This document shows, piece by piece, positions 5,779 to 12,797 of a stretch of 14,281 nt of DNA (the first letter of the stretch is position 1; each line of letters begins with the position of its first letter). Under the pieces are notes generated by a model. That model did no database searches. It was not told where the DNA came from and saw nothing but the letters and a program-made list of their open reading frames with translations. Position numbers and translations under genes: made by a program. The stretch lies in the NCBI GenBank assembly GCA_900544965.1, contig UQXE01000039.1, positions 1 to 14,281 on the forward strand, given 5' to 3'. This DNA comes from an uncultured Eubacteriales bacterium. GTDB taxonomy: Bacteria > Bacillota > Clostridia > Christensenellales > CAG-138.

Positions 5779-7032
5779 ATGAATACTCAAAGACGAACTG
5801 CCGGCTCGGATACAGAGGCGGACCGCGACAGTTATAGCACTATAAGGCCATTAACCGGCGTTATGGCACGATTTAGAACGTGCCTTTTTTCTTTAACTTC
5901 CAAATTAAGGAGCGTTATAGCGTCTAAATCTGCCGAAGATAACGGCACTGAATCACCGTATAAAACCCATTCAGTGAACCTTAGACGCATTGGTTTTGTC
6001 GCGCTTGACCTGCTTTTGGCCGCGGGATTCATATTGTCGCTGATATCGCTGTATGGAATGTCAAACACGAAGGACGGCAGGGTGACGGTATTGCTAAATG
6101 CAAACGGTAAATCAGCCCAATATCTGGTCTGGCCAAAAACCGTAGGGGAGTTTCTGAGGGAAGCGCAAATAGTTTTGAATTCTGAGGATATTGTATCATA
6201 TCCATTGGATGCGATGCTTGACGATGGGATGTCAATAGAGGTTGACAGGGCTTTTCCCGTCGCGGTAGCGTCTGAGGACAAGGTAACTGTGGTAAGCCTT
6301 GGCGGGGGAACTGTGGGGGACGCGTTAGCAAAGGCCAACATTTTATATGATGCCGATGACGAGCTGTCGCATAAGCCCTTTGCAGAGCTTGAGCCAGGAC
6401 AAAGGATAAGTTATGCTTCGGTCGAGATTGAATACGCTACCTCTTACAGGCCGCTCTATTCCCAGGAGATAATTGTGAAGGACAGCACGATGTATGAGGG
6501 CAAGAGCGTAATCCAACAGGAGGGAAGGGACGGAACCAAACAGATTACGCAGAGAATAACCATTAAGGACGGCGTTGAAATATCGCGCGAAACGGTAGAC
6601 CAGGCAGTGATTGCCGAAGCGGTTGACGAGGTAATACGGGTCGGAACGAGGATTCGGTATCAAACCAGCTATTTGGGCGAATGGAGGCGCTATAAAGCCC
6701 CGCCTACAGAGGATATGATCGCGGAGGTAATGCATGTGGAATGCACCGCATATACGCACACGGGGGAGAGGACGGCAAAGGGCACCTGGCCCGATCTTGG
6801 CACCATTGCGGTTAACCCAAAGGTAATACCGTATTATTCCAAGATATACGTTCCAGGTTACGGCTACGGCACCGCCCTGGATACCGGAGGGTTTCGCCAC
6901 GCGGAAAACGGCATGAAAAACCTTGTGGACCTGTTTTTCAATACCGAAGGCGAATGCAGACGCTGGGGGAGAAAACGAAATTTCAAGATTTATATTCTGA
7001 AAAACAGTGTAGTTGTTCCGAGGAACCCATAG
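5779..7032 (+). CDS. YabE-like cell-wall protein (DUF348, G5 and 3D domains)
   Basis: A 417-residue membrane-anchored protein: about 70 cytoplasmic residues, one membrane helix at 71-94, then outside the cell a DUF348 repeat (about 100-160), a second, shorter DUF348-like repeat (167-217), a G5 domain (218-293) and a C-terminal 3D domain (about 318-405). Members act in peptidoglycan remodelling; 3D domains share the fold of lytic transglycosylases and are named for three conserved aspartates. Here the first is Asn346 (AVNP instead of AVDP), the second and third are Asp368 (ALDTGG) and Asp384 (VDLFF), with a 5-residue insert between them compared with the common spacing. The ATG has AGGGGG upstream with short spacing; a TTG at 5746 lacks any ribosome site. 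The following gene, rsmA, is the standard neighbour of yabE, although rnmV, between them in Bacillus, is absent. Confidence 0.9.
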   Translation: MNTQRRTAGSDTEADRDSYSTIRPLTGVMARFRTCLFSLTSKLRSVIASKSAEDNGTESPYKTHSVNLRRIGFVALDLLLAAGFILSLISLYGMSNTKDGRVTVLLNANGKSAQYLVWPKTVGEFLREAQIVLNSEDIVSYPLDAMLDDGMSIEVDRAFPVAVASEDKVTVVSLGGGTVGDALAKANILYDADDELSHKPFAELEPGQRISYASVEIEYATSYRPLYSQEIIVKDSTMYEGKSVIQQEGRDGTKQITQRITIKDGVEISRETVDQAVIAEAVDEVIRVGTRIRYQTSYLGEWRRYKAPPTEDMIAEVMHVECTAYTHTGERTAKGTWPDLGTIAVNPKVIPYYSKIYVPGYGYGTALDTGGFRHAENGMKNLVDLFFNTEGECRRWGRKRNFKIYILKNSVVVPRNP

Positions 7033-7034
7033 GT

Positions 7035-7856
7035 ATGGATAAGCTTAATACAAAGTATTTAATGAACAGGTTTGACTTGAAGCCCAATAAAGCCCTTGGC
7101 CAGAATTTTATCGACGATAGAGGCGCTCTAGAGTCCATAGTTGATGGCGCTGATATCGATGGAAAAGGTGTTCTTGAGATCGGGGCGGGTTTGGGTACGA
7201 TGACACGTATGCTCTCAAAGCGGGCGCGCCATGTCGTTTCAGTCGAAATAGACAGGGGACTTGAGCAGGTCCTAAGCTTTGCCTTGGAGGGATGCGATAA
7301 TGTAACCATGCTTTTTTCAGATTTTTTAAAGTGTGATCTAAGCCTTATTCATGAGATGCTGAAGGGCGAAACGATTGATGTTGTGGCCAACCTTCCATAT
7401 TATGTCACAACTCCCATATGCATGAGGCTGTTAAAGAGCGGCCTTCCGATTGAGAGCATGACCCTGATGCTTCAAAGCGAGGCGGCTGCCCGGTTTTTTG
7501 CTCAGCCGTCCTGCCGTGCCTATGGCCCGCTTGCGGTTATATCGCAATATCAATATACGGCGTCAAAGCTTATCGATTTGCCGCCGGAAAGCTATTATCC
7601 CATGCCGGAAGTTGAATCGACCGTAGTAAAGCTTACAAGAATACACGGCAGAGAAGGCTTTAATAAGCTTTGCAGATTGTGTGCGCTGGTTTTCGCAAAC
7701 AGGAGAAAGACCATTCAAAATAATCTCATATCCGGGGGAATACCAAGGGAGGAGGCGCTAGCCGCATGCGCTCAGTGCGGGGTTCCGCCCTCTGCGAGGG
7801 CGGAGGCCATAGCTGTTGATTCTCTTGCGGCGCTAGCGGCGGCACTGTTTGATTGA
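7035..7856 (+). CDS. rsmA: 16S rRNA dimethyladenosine transferase RsmA/KsgA
   Basis: A 273-residue enzyme that dimethylates the two adjacent adenosines in the helix 45 loop of 16S rRNA, using S-adenosylmethionine, late in small-subunit assembly. Visible motifs are KPNKALGQNF (16-25) typical of the KsgA N-terminus, the SAM-binding VLEIGAGLGTMT (46-57), the acidic end VEID (70-73), and the catalytic NLPYY (119-123); the C-terminal FANRRKTIQNNL segment also fits. The frame is open from 6954, but the extra 27 residues overlap the preceding gene and look unlike the family, so I use the ATG at 7035. It begins 2 nt after the stop of the YabE-like gene with only a weak ribosome site, so translational coupling is likely. 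Confidence 0.95.
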   Translation: MDKLNTKYLMNRFDLKPNKALGQNFIDDRGALESIVDGADIDGKGVLEIGAGLGTMTRMLSKRARHVVSVEIDRGLEQVLSFALEGCDNVTMLFSDFLKCDLSLIHEMLKGETIDVVANLPYYVTTPICMRLLKSGLPIESMTLMLQSEAAARFFAQPSCRAYGPLAVISQYQYTASKLIDLPPESYYPMPEVESTVVKLTRIHGREGFNKLCRLCALVFANRRKTIQNNLISGGIPREEALAACAQCGVPPSARAEAIAVDSLAALAAALFD

Positions 7857-7881
7857 CATCTATATATTGATGGGTTATGAT
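7853..7881 (+). promoter_or_regulatory. Promoter of the small lipoprotein gene, overlapping the rsmA stop
   Basis: TTGACA (7853-7858) contains the rsmA TGA stop (7854-7856) and is 17 nt from TATGAT (7876-7881). Start expected near 7888. An 11-bp direct repeat, ATCTATATATT, lies at 7858-7868 (in the spacer) and 7914-7924 (just before the ribosome site), a possible but AT-rich operator. Confidence 0.68.
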
Positions 7882-7945
7882 TGTAAAAGATGTGTGCGTG
7901 GTTTGCGGCGTCTATCTATATATTTGTTAGAAAGGATAAAAATAA

Positions 7946-8524
7946 ATGAAAAAAAGAGGTGTCGCTATCCTCATTTTGGCCGTAATCCTTACCGCATTTA
8001 TGTGCGGATGCCAAGCAAGGGATGATGAGGGAAACACTCCGGCTTCGGTGCTTAAAAGCGGAATAGAGGCTTTTAAAAATTTTGACGATGAAGGCCTTAA
8101 AAAATATTTTATTGATGAAGGCCTTGAAAATGGTTCGACAAGCGTGTTTGGCGATCTTCCGGATGAGGACGGAAGCATGATGGAGTTCATGGAGGCAAGT
8201 TTTTCAAAGCTCGAATGCAAGGTAAAGAACACGAAGGCGTCAGGCGATAGCGCGACATGCAACGTGGATATAACCACCATAAGCAACCGTATTGCCTACG
8301 AGAAGTTCTTAATTAAGGCAAGAGCTTATGAGGGCGAAGTGGACGCCGAGGTAAAACATCAGCTATGGCTTGAGGTCTTCAAAGACCCCGATGTTTCAAC
8401 GGTGACCAATAATATAGACGTAGAGTTTAAAATGATTGACGGGGTATGGAAGGCAATAGCTACCGAAGACTTTGCCGAGGCTCTTGCAGGCGGCTCCTTC
8501 AATACGACGGGCGAAGTGGAATAG
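7946..8524 (+). CDS. Small secreted lipoprotein of unknown function
   Basis: A 192-residue protein starting MKKRG, with a hydrophobic signal peptide and a lipobox-like MCGC in which Cys22 would carry the lipid. The mature part begins acidic (RDDEG) and consists of short alpha and beta stretches: a helix with KSGIEAFKNFDDEGLKKYF, then a region with Cys residues (LECKV, ATCNV), ending FKMIDGVWKAIATEDFAEAL. The pattern of an N-terminal helix pair and a final strand ending in a GxWK-like motif resembles NTF2-like/DUF4878-type lipoproteins; this is a resemblance, not an identification. AAAGGA lies about 10 nt upstream of the ATG. It has its own promoter and a strong terminator, so it is probably monocistronic. 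Confidence 0.82.
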   Translation: MKKRGVAILILAVILTAFMCGCQARDDEGNTPASVLKSGIEAFKNFDDEGLKKYFIDEGLENGSTSVFGDLPDEDGSMMEFMEASFSKLECKVKNTKASGDSATCNVDITTISNRIAYEKFLIKARAYEGEVDAEVKHQLWLEVFKDPDVSTVTNNIDVEFKMIDGVWKAIATEDFAEALAGGSFNTTGEVE

Positions 8525-8547
8525 AAAAACTAACAGAAGCAAACATG

Positions 8548-8575
8548 CAGCCTTTATATATTAAAGGCTGTTTTT
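8548..8575 (+). terminator. Intrinsic terminator of the lipoprotein gene
   Basis: CAGCCTTTA (8548-8556) pairs perfectly with TAAAGGCTG (8562-8570) around TATAT, followed by TTTTT (8571-8575). It starts 24 nt after the stop codon. Confidence 0.88.
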
Positions 8576-8591
8576 AATATAGAGGATAGTC

Positions 8592-8680
8592 GGAGGATAT
8601 AGGTTCGTATTTAGAAGCTGTACAGTGAGGGCAGTGCCTGTTTGACTTAAGTTTGGAAGTACAGTCCTCCTTTGTTTTTT
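8592..8680 (+). other. Structured intergenic element, possible RNA
   Basis: GGAGGA (8592-8597) can pair with TCCTCC (8665-8670), and CTGTAC (8618-8623) with GTACAG (8659-8664); the two 3' arms are contiguous, leaving a 20-nt bulge on the 5' side. Smaller helices (GGC-AGT-GCC, 8630-8638) fit inside. A T-rich tract, TTTGTTTTTT (8671-8680), follows directly, as in an intrinsic terminator. There is no protein-coding frame and no family that I recognise (not SRP RNA, tmRNA or a known riboswitch). I found no convincing promoter for it. Confidence 0.3.
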
Positions 8681-8721
8681 GGCGACAGCCATATAATAAT
8701 GACCATAAATAGATACAATAC

Positions 8722-8750
8722 CTGAAAAATAACTTGAACAATCCTATAAT
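8722..8750 (+). promoter_or_regulatory. Possible promoter of a short non-coding RNA
   Basis: CTGAAA (8722-8727, four of six consensus bases) is followed after 17 nt by a perfect TATAAT (8745-8750). The surroundings are AT-rich, so a chance match is possible. The only thing downstream on this strand before the terminator at 8837 is non-coding sequence. Confidence 0.35.
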
Positions 8751-8756
8751 AATTAA

Positions 8757-8837
8757 AGCCTGATAGCGTTAAGATAATCATCATTATCTTAGAGAACACA
8801 AAAAAGCCATAGGCTGATCCACGCCCATGGCTTTTTT
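8757..8837 (+). ncRNA. Candidate small RNA of about 80 nt
   Basis: A transcript starting at the predicted site near 8757 would run about 80 nt to the U6 tract ending at 8837. It would contain a 9-bp hairpin, TAAGATAAT / ATTATCTTA (8770-8778, 8783-8791, loop CATC), and a terminator stem at 8800-8837. No open reading frame with a ribosome site is visible in it. The prediction rests on the promoter match plus structure only. Confidence 0.28.
8800..8837. terminator. Bidirectional terminator between convergent genes
   Basis: AAAAAAGCCAT (8800-8810) is perfectly complementary to ATGGCTTTTTT (8827-8837), with two more G-C pairs inside after one A/C mismatch. On the minus strand the mismatch becomes a G-U pair, so the stem is longest in the RNA of the beta-propeller gene, whose stop codon lies 10 nt before it. 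T6 follows the stem in both directions. Confidence 0.85.
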
Positions 8838-8847
8838 ACTTATACGC

Positions 8848-10635
8848 TTATCTGAGCTTTATGCCGTATATTTTTGAAGCGCGCGTTCCAATGACAATGG
8901 TATTCCCAAATGCGGCGGGGCTGGCTTCAAAGTTGCCCTCAAGCTGCAGCGAATCAAGCAATACGCCGGTCCTTGCGTCGAGCAGGTACATCGTGCCGCC
9001 TGCGTCAAAGGTAACAAGGTATCCATCGCCATTTTCATCATACATCAAAATCGGAGAGGAATAGCTGTAATTTTTGAGATCATAGGTCCATACCTCCTCG
9101 CCCGTACCCTTGCTGTATGCGACAAGCCTGCCACGCGTATCGGTATCAACGGTCAGGGCGTAGGATACGAATATAAGATCGGATACATTATTCTTTCCGA
9201 GCGCGGCGGTGCTCTGCACTCCTCCGGATACATTGGTGCGCGTACAGCGGTATCCGGGCGCTTTCCATATTATTTCGCCTGTTATAGCGTTGATTTTCCA
9301 AAACGGTATTTGCGCTATCTCGTTTTGATCCGCCGTCCAATGGGTTGATGTTCCAAGATAGATAGCCGCCTCGCCGGTGCTTTCGTCTATCTCGAATATG
9401 GGGGTACAATTGGTGTCGTCAAGGACGTCCTGCATCCATACAACTTCCATTTTCAGGATGTCTATACAAAACAGGTTTCCGGCGTTATCGGGAACATACA
9501 TATAGTTGCGCCATATGATAGGGCTGGCCTCAAAGCCGAGCCAGTAAGACGACGTACCATGGCTGCGCGTGCGTTCAGTAGTATAGCGCCATTTCAGCAT
9601 ATTGCTTGGGTCGATGGATATGGTACCGGCCGATTCATCGTACCTGGTATTTAGCTTAAACTGGTATATGACACCGCACTCAGACGCATATGTCACAGTA
9701 TCGGTCGGTCCGTGAACGATGGTAGATCCATCAAACGCTTTAAAGCTTCTCAGGGAAAAGCTGTCCGAACCGCCATAGCTGAATAATTTTTCACCGTTGA
9801 TGAGGCTGAAAATCATGTTTTCCGCCGGTCCGGCCGGTCCAGAATCGCCGGCCCCTACATACAGCAGGGGATAGCCGCGCGGGTCAATGCTGCCGGAGCC
9901 CTTAAAGGTCCATCCTCCCTTTATATGGTTGCGGGTAAAGGAACCGTCGTCAATATCAAGAAAATAAATATAGCTGTTTTCAGTTGCGTATATAACCTCG
10001 ATAAGACCATCCTTAGCTTTCTTTTCATCAAAGAGATTCATGACGCTTCTGGTGGAATCGGGCCAGCGTACTATCAGCGGCTGTCCGGTCCATCCAGCGC
10101 CGAACCATGTTCCGCTCCCTGTACCCTTTGCAATGCTGCCTGGTATATCGGTAGTCCATATCAGCTCCAGTTTTTTGTCAATAACGTTGGTTGCGGCGCC
10201 ATAGGTAGCGTCGTCACGGAAGTTATTTCCTCTGAAGGTTGTCACGCCCTCCACAGCTGAGTACTCCCGTGCGTCGCCAAACAGTATGTCATAGGGCGAA
10301 ACATACTCGGTTATGCTTTCCCCATTGAGCTGCATACCGGTCTGAAGGCCGAATGCGCTGGGCTTTGTCGAATCTATAGACGTCGGGTTTGGTATGGGAG
10401 TATATGCGGGGATGGGTGAGGGCGTAGGTCCAGGCTCTGAAGTAGCCGTCTGACCCGGTGTCCCGTCTATGGTAATTCCCCCGGGCGTTTGGCTGGGGGT
10501 TGGTGGTCCAGGCTTTGTGCTACATTTGCCGGCAAGTATGATTATGGCGGCAACGACCAGAGCCAAGAGTAACAGTATTAGGAAAAACCGCGGCGTTGCG
10601 CGCATTTTTCTTCTCGTTGATTTTCTTCTGTTCAT
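8848..10635 (-). CDS. Membrane-anchored PQQ-like beta-propeller protein
   Basis: A 595-residue protein: Arg/Lys-rich N-terminus, one membrane helix at about 17-35 acting as uncleaved anchor, a Pro/Thr/Ser-rich linker at about 40-92, then an outside domain built from PQQ-like/BamB-like repeats. Repeat signatures are the alternating 'x-D-x-x-T/M-G-x-x-x-W' ends, such as ITGEIIWKAP, TGEEVWTYDL and DARTGVLLDS, and strands of the type GGTMYLLDA. A DENGDGY stretch looks like a calcium-type turn. Cys38 follows Lys, so it is not a lipobox. AAGGAG lies 8 nt before the ATG. The linker shares the octapeptide EPGPTPSP with the PBP in this window. These propellers usually serve binding or scaffolding; bound PQQ is not implied and the function is unknown. 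Confidence 0.85.
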   Translation of the reverse strand: MNRRKSTRRKMRATPRFFLILLLLALVVAAIIILAGKCSTKPGPPTPSQTPGGITIDGTPGQTATSEPGPTPSPIPAYTPIPNPTSIDSTKPSAFGLQTGMQLNGESITEYVSPYDILFGDAREYSAVEGVTTFRGNNFRDDATYGAATNVIDKKLELIWTTDIPGSIAKGTGSGTWFGAGWTGQPLIVRWPDSTRSVMNLFDEKKAKDGLIEVIYATENSYIYFLDIDDGSFTRNHIKGGWTFKGSGSIDPRGYPLLYVGAGDSGPAGPAENMIFSLINGEKLFSYGGSDSFSLRSFKAFDGSTIVHGPTDTVTYASECGVIYQFKLNTRYDESAGTISIDPSNMLKWRYTTERTRSHGTSSYWLGFEASPIIWRNYMYVPDNAGNLFCIDILKMEVVWMQDVLDDTNCTPIFEIDESTGEAAIYLGTSTHWTADQNEIAQIPFWKINAITGEIIWKAPGYRCTRTNVSGGVQSTAALGKNNVSDLIFVSYALTVDTDTRGRLVAYSKGTGEEVWTYDLKNYSYSSPILMYDENGDGYLVTFDAGGTMYLLDARTGVLLDSLQLEGNFEASPAAFGNTIVIGTRASKIYGIKLR

Positions 10636-10684
10636 ATAAGTCGCTCCTTAGCGGATAATTACGGCAAAAGCCACATGAAAGGAT

Positions 10685-10713
10685 ATTATACTCCTATTTA
10701 AGAACTTTATCAA
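10685..10713 (-). promoter_or_regulatory. Promoter of the beta-propeller gene
   Basis: On the minus strand TTGATA (-35, 10708-10713, five of six consensus bases) and a perfect TATAAT (-10, 10685-10690) are 17 nt apart. Start near 10678, leader about 43 nt. The gene is therefore separately transcribed although it lies only 103 nt behind plsY. Confidence 0.75.
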
Positions 10714-10727
10714 GCATACGGCTTGGC

Positions 10728-10739
10728 GCGACGCGTCGC
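10728..10739. repeat. 12-bp perfect palindrome at the plsY end
   Basis: GCGACGCGTCGC reads the same on both strands, and its last base is the final base of the plsY stop codon. It has no loop, so it is a poor RNA hairpin and a better protein-binding-site type. It lies 15 nt upstream of the -35 of the beta-propeller promoter. Role unknown; one such palindrome may be chance. Confidence 0.4.
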
Positions 10740-11410
10740 TATACGTCCTTGCCGTTTTCATGGCCCCTTCCAGGCCGCTTGAAAAGGCGGCTTTCCGTGC
10801 CGTTGAATATTCGCCTTATATTATCGCCGTGGCGTATAATGAGCAGCAGCCATAGCGCCGAGCATAATATTATCAGCGGGATATTGGATGTGTTAAGGAC
10901 AATGGTAATTGCGGTAAACAGCGTCATTCCCAGCAGCGATCCCACGGAAACCATTTGTGTTGCATATATTGCTATAAAGCTGAAAACCGTTATTCCCAGC
11001 GCTACCCATGGGGCGACCATCCAGGCTATTCCCAAGGTGGAGGCGGCGCCTTTTCCACCCTTAAAGCCGAAGAATATTGGAAAATCGTGACCCAGCACGG
11101 TTCCCAGGCCGCACAGATAGCCGCCCATGGCCGCCATGTCCGCGCCAAGGATTATTGCGTCCCCGCATAGCCAGCCGCAGATAAGCCTTCCAATTATAAC
11201 GGACAGTATGCCCTTTAAAAAATCTCCTATAAATGTCAGCATGCCAGGCTTCATGCCAAACACCCTCAGCATATTGGTAGTGCCCGCGTTGCCGCTTCCA
11301 TGTTTGCGTATGTCGTCGCCATATGCCATTCTGCTGACCAAAACGGCAGTCTCAATGTTGCCTATAAAGTAACCCATTATCAGAACCAATCCACAAACAA
11401 GATAATCCAT
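10739..11410 (-). CDS. plsY: Acyl-phosphate:glycerol-3-phosphate acyltransferase PlsY
   Basis: A 223-residue integral membrane enzyme that transfers an acyl group from acyl-phosphate to glycerol-3-phosphate, making lysophosphatidic acid, the first step of phospholipid synthesis. All three family motifs are present: GSGNAGTTN (38-46), GHDFPIFFGFKGGKG (107-121) and RHGDNIRR (193-200). The sequence between is strongly hydrophobic, in agreement with several membrane helices. GGAGG stands 6 nt before the ATG. It is the third gene of a minus-strand operon, 28 nt after der. gpsA, which often follows plsY in Clostridia, is not here. Confidence 0.96.
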   Translation of the reverse strand: MDYLVCGLVLIMGYFIGNIETAVLVSRMAYGDDIRKHGSGNAGTTNMLRVFGMKPGMLTFIGDFLKGILSVIIGRLICGWLCGDAIILGADMAAMGGYLCGLGTVLGHDFPIFFGFKGGKGAASTLGIAWMVAPWVALGITVFSFIAIYATQMVSVGSLLGMTLFTAITIVLNTSNIPLIILCSALWLLLIIRHGDNIRRIFNGTESRLFKRPGRGHENGKDV

Positions 11411-11438
11411 AGATTTCCTCCGCAGCTTAAATTATGTT

Positions 11439-12773
11439 TCAGGCCTTGTATTGATCCTGCTTTTCGCGCTTTCTGATTATCAGCCTGATTGGCGTCATAT
11501 TCAGGCCAAACGATTTTCTGATATAGTTTTCCAGGTATCGCTTATATGAAAAGTGCATAAGCTCGGGATCATTTACAAATAGGACAAAGGTGGGTGGCTT
11601 TACAGACACCTGTACCGCATAGTAGATCTTTAGGCGCCTGCCCTTATCAGACGGTGGTTCTGTAACCATTATGGCCTCCGAGACTATGTCGTTGAGGACT
11701 CCGGTAGAGATCCTTTTGCTGTTTTGCTCACACACCGTGCGCACGGTATCCATTACCCTGTATACCCTTTGCCCGCTCAGGGCCGATATAAAAATCATTG
11801 GCACATAGCTCATAAAAGCGAGGTCGAAAGCAAGCTTTTTTTTGAATGCATCCATAGTGTACGTGTCCTTTTCAATGAGGTCCCATTTATTGACGACCAG
11901 CACCGACGCCTTGCCCTCTTCATGTACGTATCCCGCGATCCGCACGTCCTGCTCACTGAGCTCCTCCGAAGCGTCAATAACGATCAACGATACGTCGGCG
12001 CGCCTTATTGCCCCAAGGGAGCGGATTACACTGTAGCGTTCAATGCTTTCGTCCTCAATCGCTCTTTTGCGCCTAAGACCCGCCGTATCCACCAGGACAT
12101 AGCTTTCCCCATTATAGTCAAACGGGGAATCAACAGCGTCCCGAGTAGTACCGGGTATATCGCTGACTATTGTACGCTCGTGGCCGAGCAGCGCGTTTAC
12201 CAGGCTGGATTTTCCCACATTTGGCTTGCCCACCACCGCTATGCGGGTGACGCTCTCATCTGCGTCAGTCCCTGTCTCGCCAAAATACGCCGTTACCTCA
12301 TCAAGCATGTCGCCAAGGCCAAGCCCCTGCTCGGCCGATATCGTAATCGGCGTTCCTATGCCCAATGCATAAAAATCGTAGACCGTATCCTCAAGCTTAA
12401 GATTATCTACCTTGTTCACGGCAAGCACCACAGGTTTTTTGCTTCGTCTGAGCATTTCGGCGACATCTTCGTCAGCAGAGGTAATGCCTTCCCTTCCGTC
12501 AGCAAGAAAGATGATAACGTCCGCCGTATCAATGGCCAGTTGGGCCTGCCTGCGCATCTGCACGCTGATTATATCGTTTTTTACCGGCTCAATGCCGCCG
12601 GTGTCGATGAGGGTGAATGAATGCGTGAGCCATTCGGCATCCCCATAGATACGGTCGCGGGTTACGCCGGGAGTGTCCTCCACTATAGCTATTCTTTTCC
12701 CGATCAGCCTGTTGAACAGCGTGGATTTTCCCACGTTTGGACGGCCTACAATGGCAACAAGCGGTTTTGACAT
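11439..12773 (-). CDS. der: Ribosome-assembly GTPase Der (EngA)
   Basis: A 444-residue essential GTPase with two tandem G domains that acts in maturation of the 50S subunit. First domain: GRPNVGKS (10-17), DTGG (57-60), NKVD (120-123). Second domain: GKPNVGKS (182-189), DTAG (229-232), NKWD (295-298). The C-terminal KH-like domain includes the typical RRLKIYYAVQVSVKPPTFVLF-type strand pair and ends in a basic tail (IIRKREKQ). Length is normal. GAGG stands 6 nt before the ATG. It follows the DUF512 gene after 24 nt, a conserved arrangement in Clostridia. Confidence 0.97.
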   Translation of the reverse strand: MSKPLVAIVGRPNVGKSTLFNRLIGKRIAIVEDTPGVTRDRIYGDAEWLTHSFTLIDTGGIEPVKNDIISVQMRRQAQLAIDTADVIIFLADGREGITSADEDVAEMLRRSKKPVVLAVNKVDNLKLEDTVYDFYALGIGTPITISAEQGLGLGDMLDEVTAYFGETGTDADESVTRIAVVGKPNVGKSSLVNALLGHERTIVSDIPGTTRDAVDSPFDYNGESYVLVDTAGLRRKRAIEDESIERYSVIRSLGAIRRADVSLIVIDASEELSEQDVRIAGYVHEEGKASVLVVNKWDLIEKDTYTMDAFKKKLAFDLAFMSYVPMIFISALSGQRVYRVMDTVRTVCEQNSKRISTGVLNDIVSEAIMVTEPPSDKGRRLKIYYAVQVSVKPPTFVLFVNDPELMHFSYKRYLENYIRKSFGLNMTPIRLIIRKREKQDQYKA

Positions 12774-12797
12774 ATTATACCTCGCATAATTTCGATT

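Noticed and set aside
6954..7034. N-terminal extension of rsmA by 27 residues overlapping the previous gene
   Set aside because: No ribosome site and no similarity to the family; the ATG at 7035 gives the standard start.
8592..8680. SRP RNA, tmRNA or tRNA in the 8.6 kb gap
   Set aside because: The conserved SRP tetraloop region, tmRNA ends and a tRNA cloverleaf with CCA-side arms are absent.
10510..10530. Lipoprotein signal in the beta-propeller protein
   Set aside because: Cys38 is preceded by Lys (AGKC), which does not fit a lipobox; the helix is better read as an uncleaved anchor.
11724..12620. Long plus-strand open frame of about 298 codons
   Set aside because: It lies entirely antisense to der, whose every motif is intact; no ribosome site or recognisable domain. 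Shadow frame.
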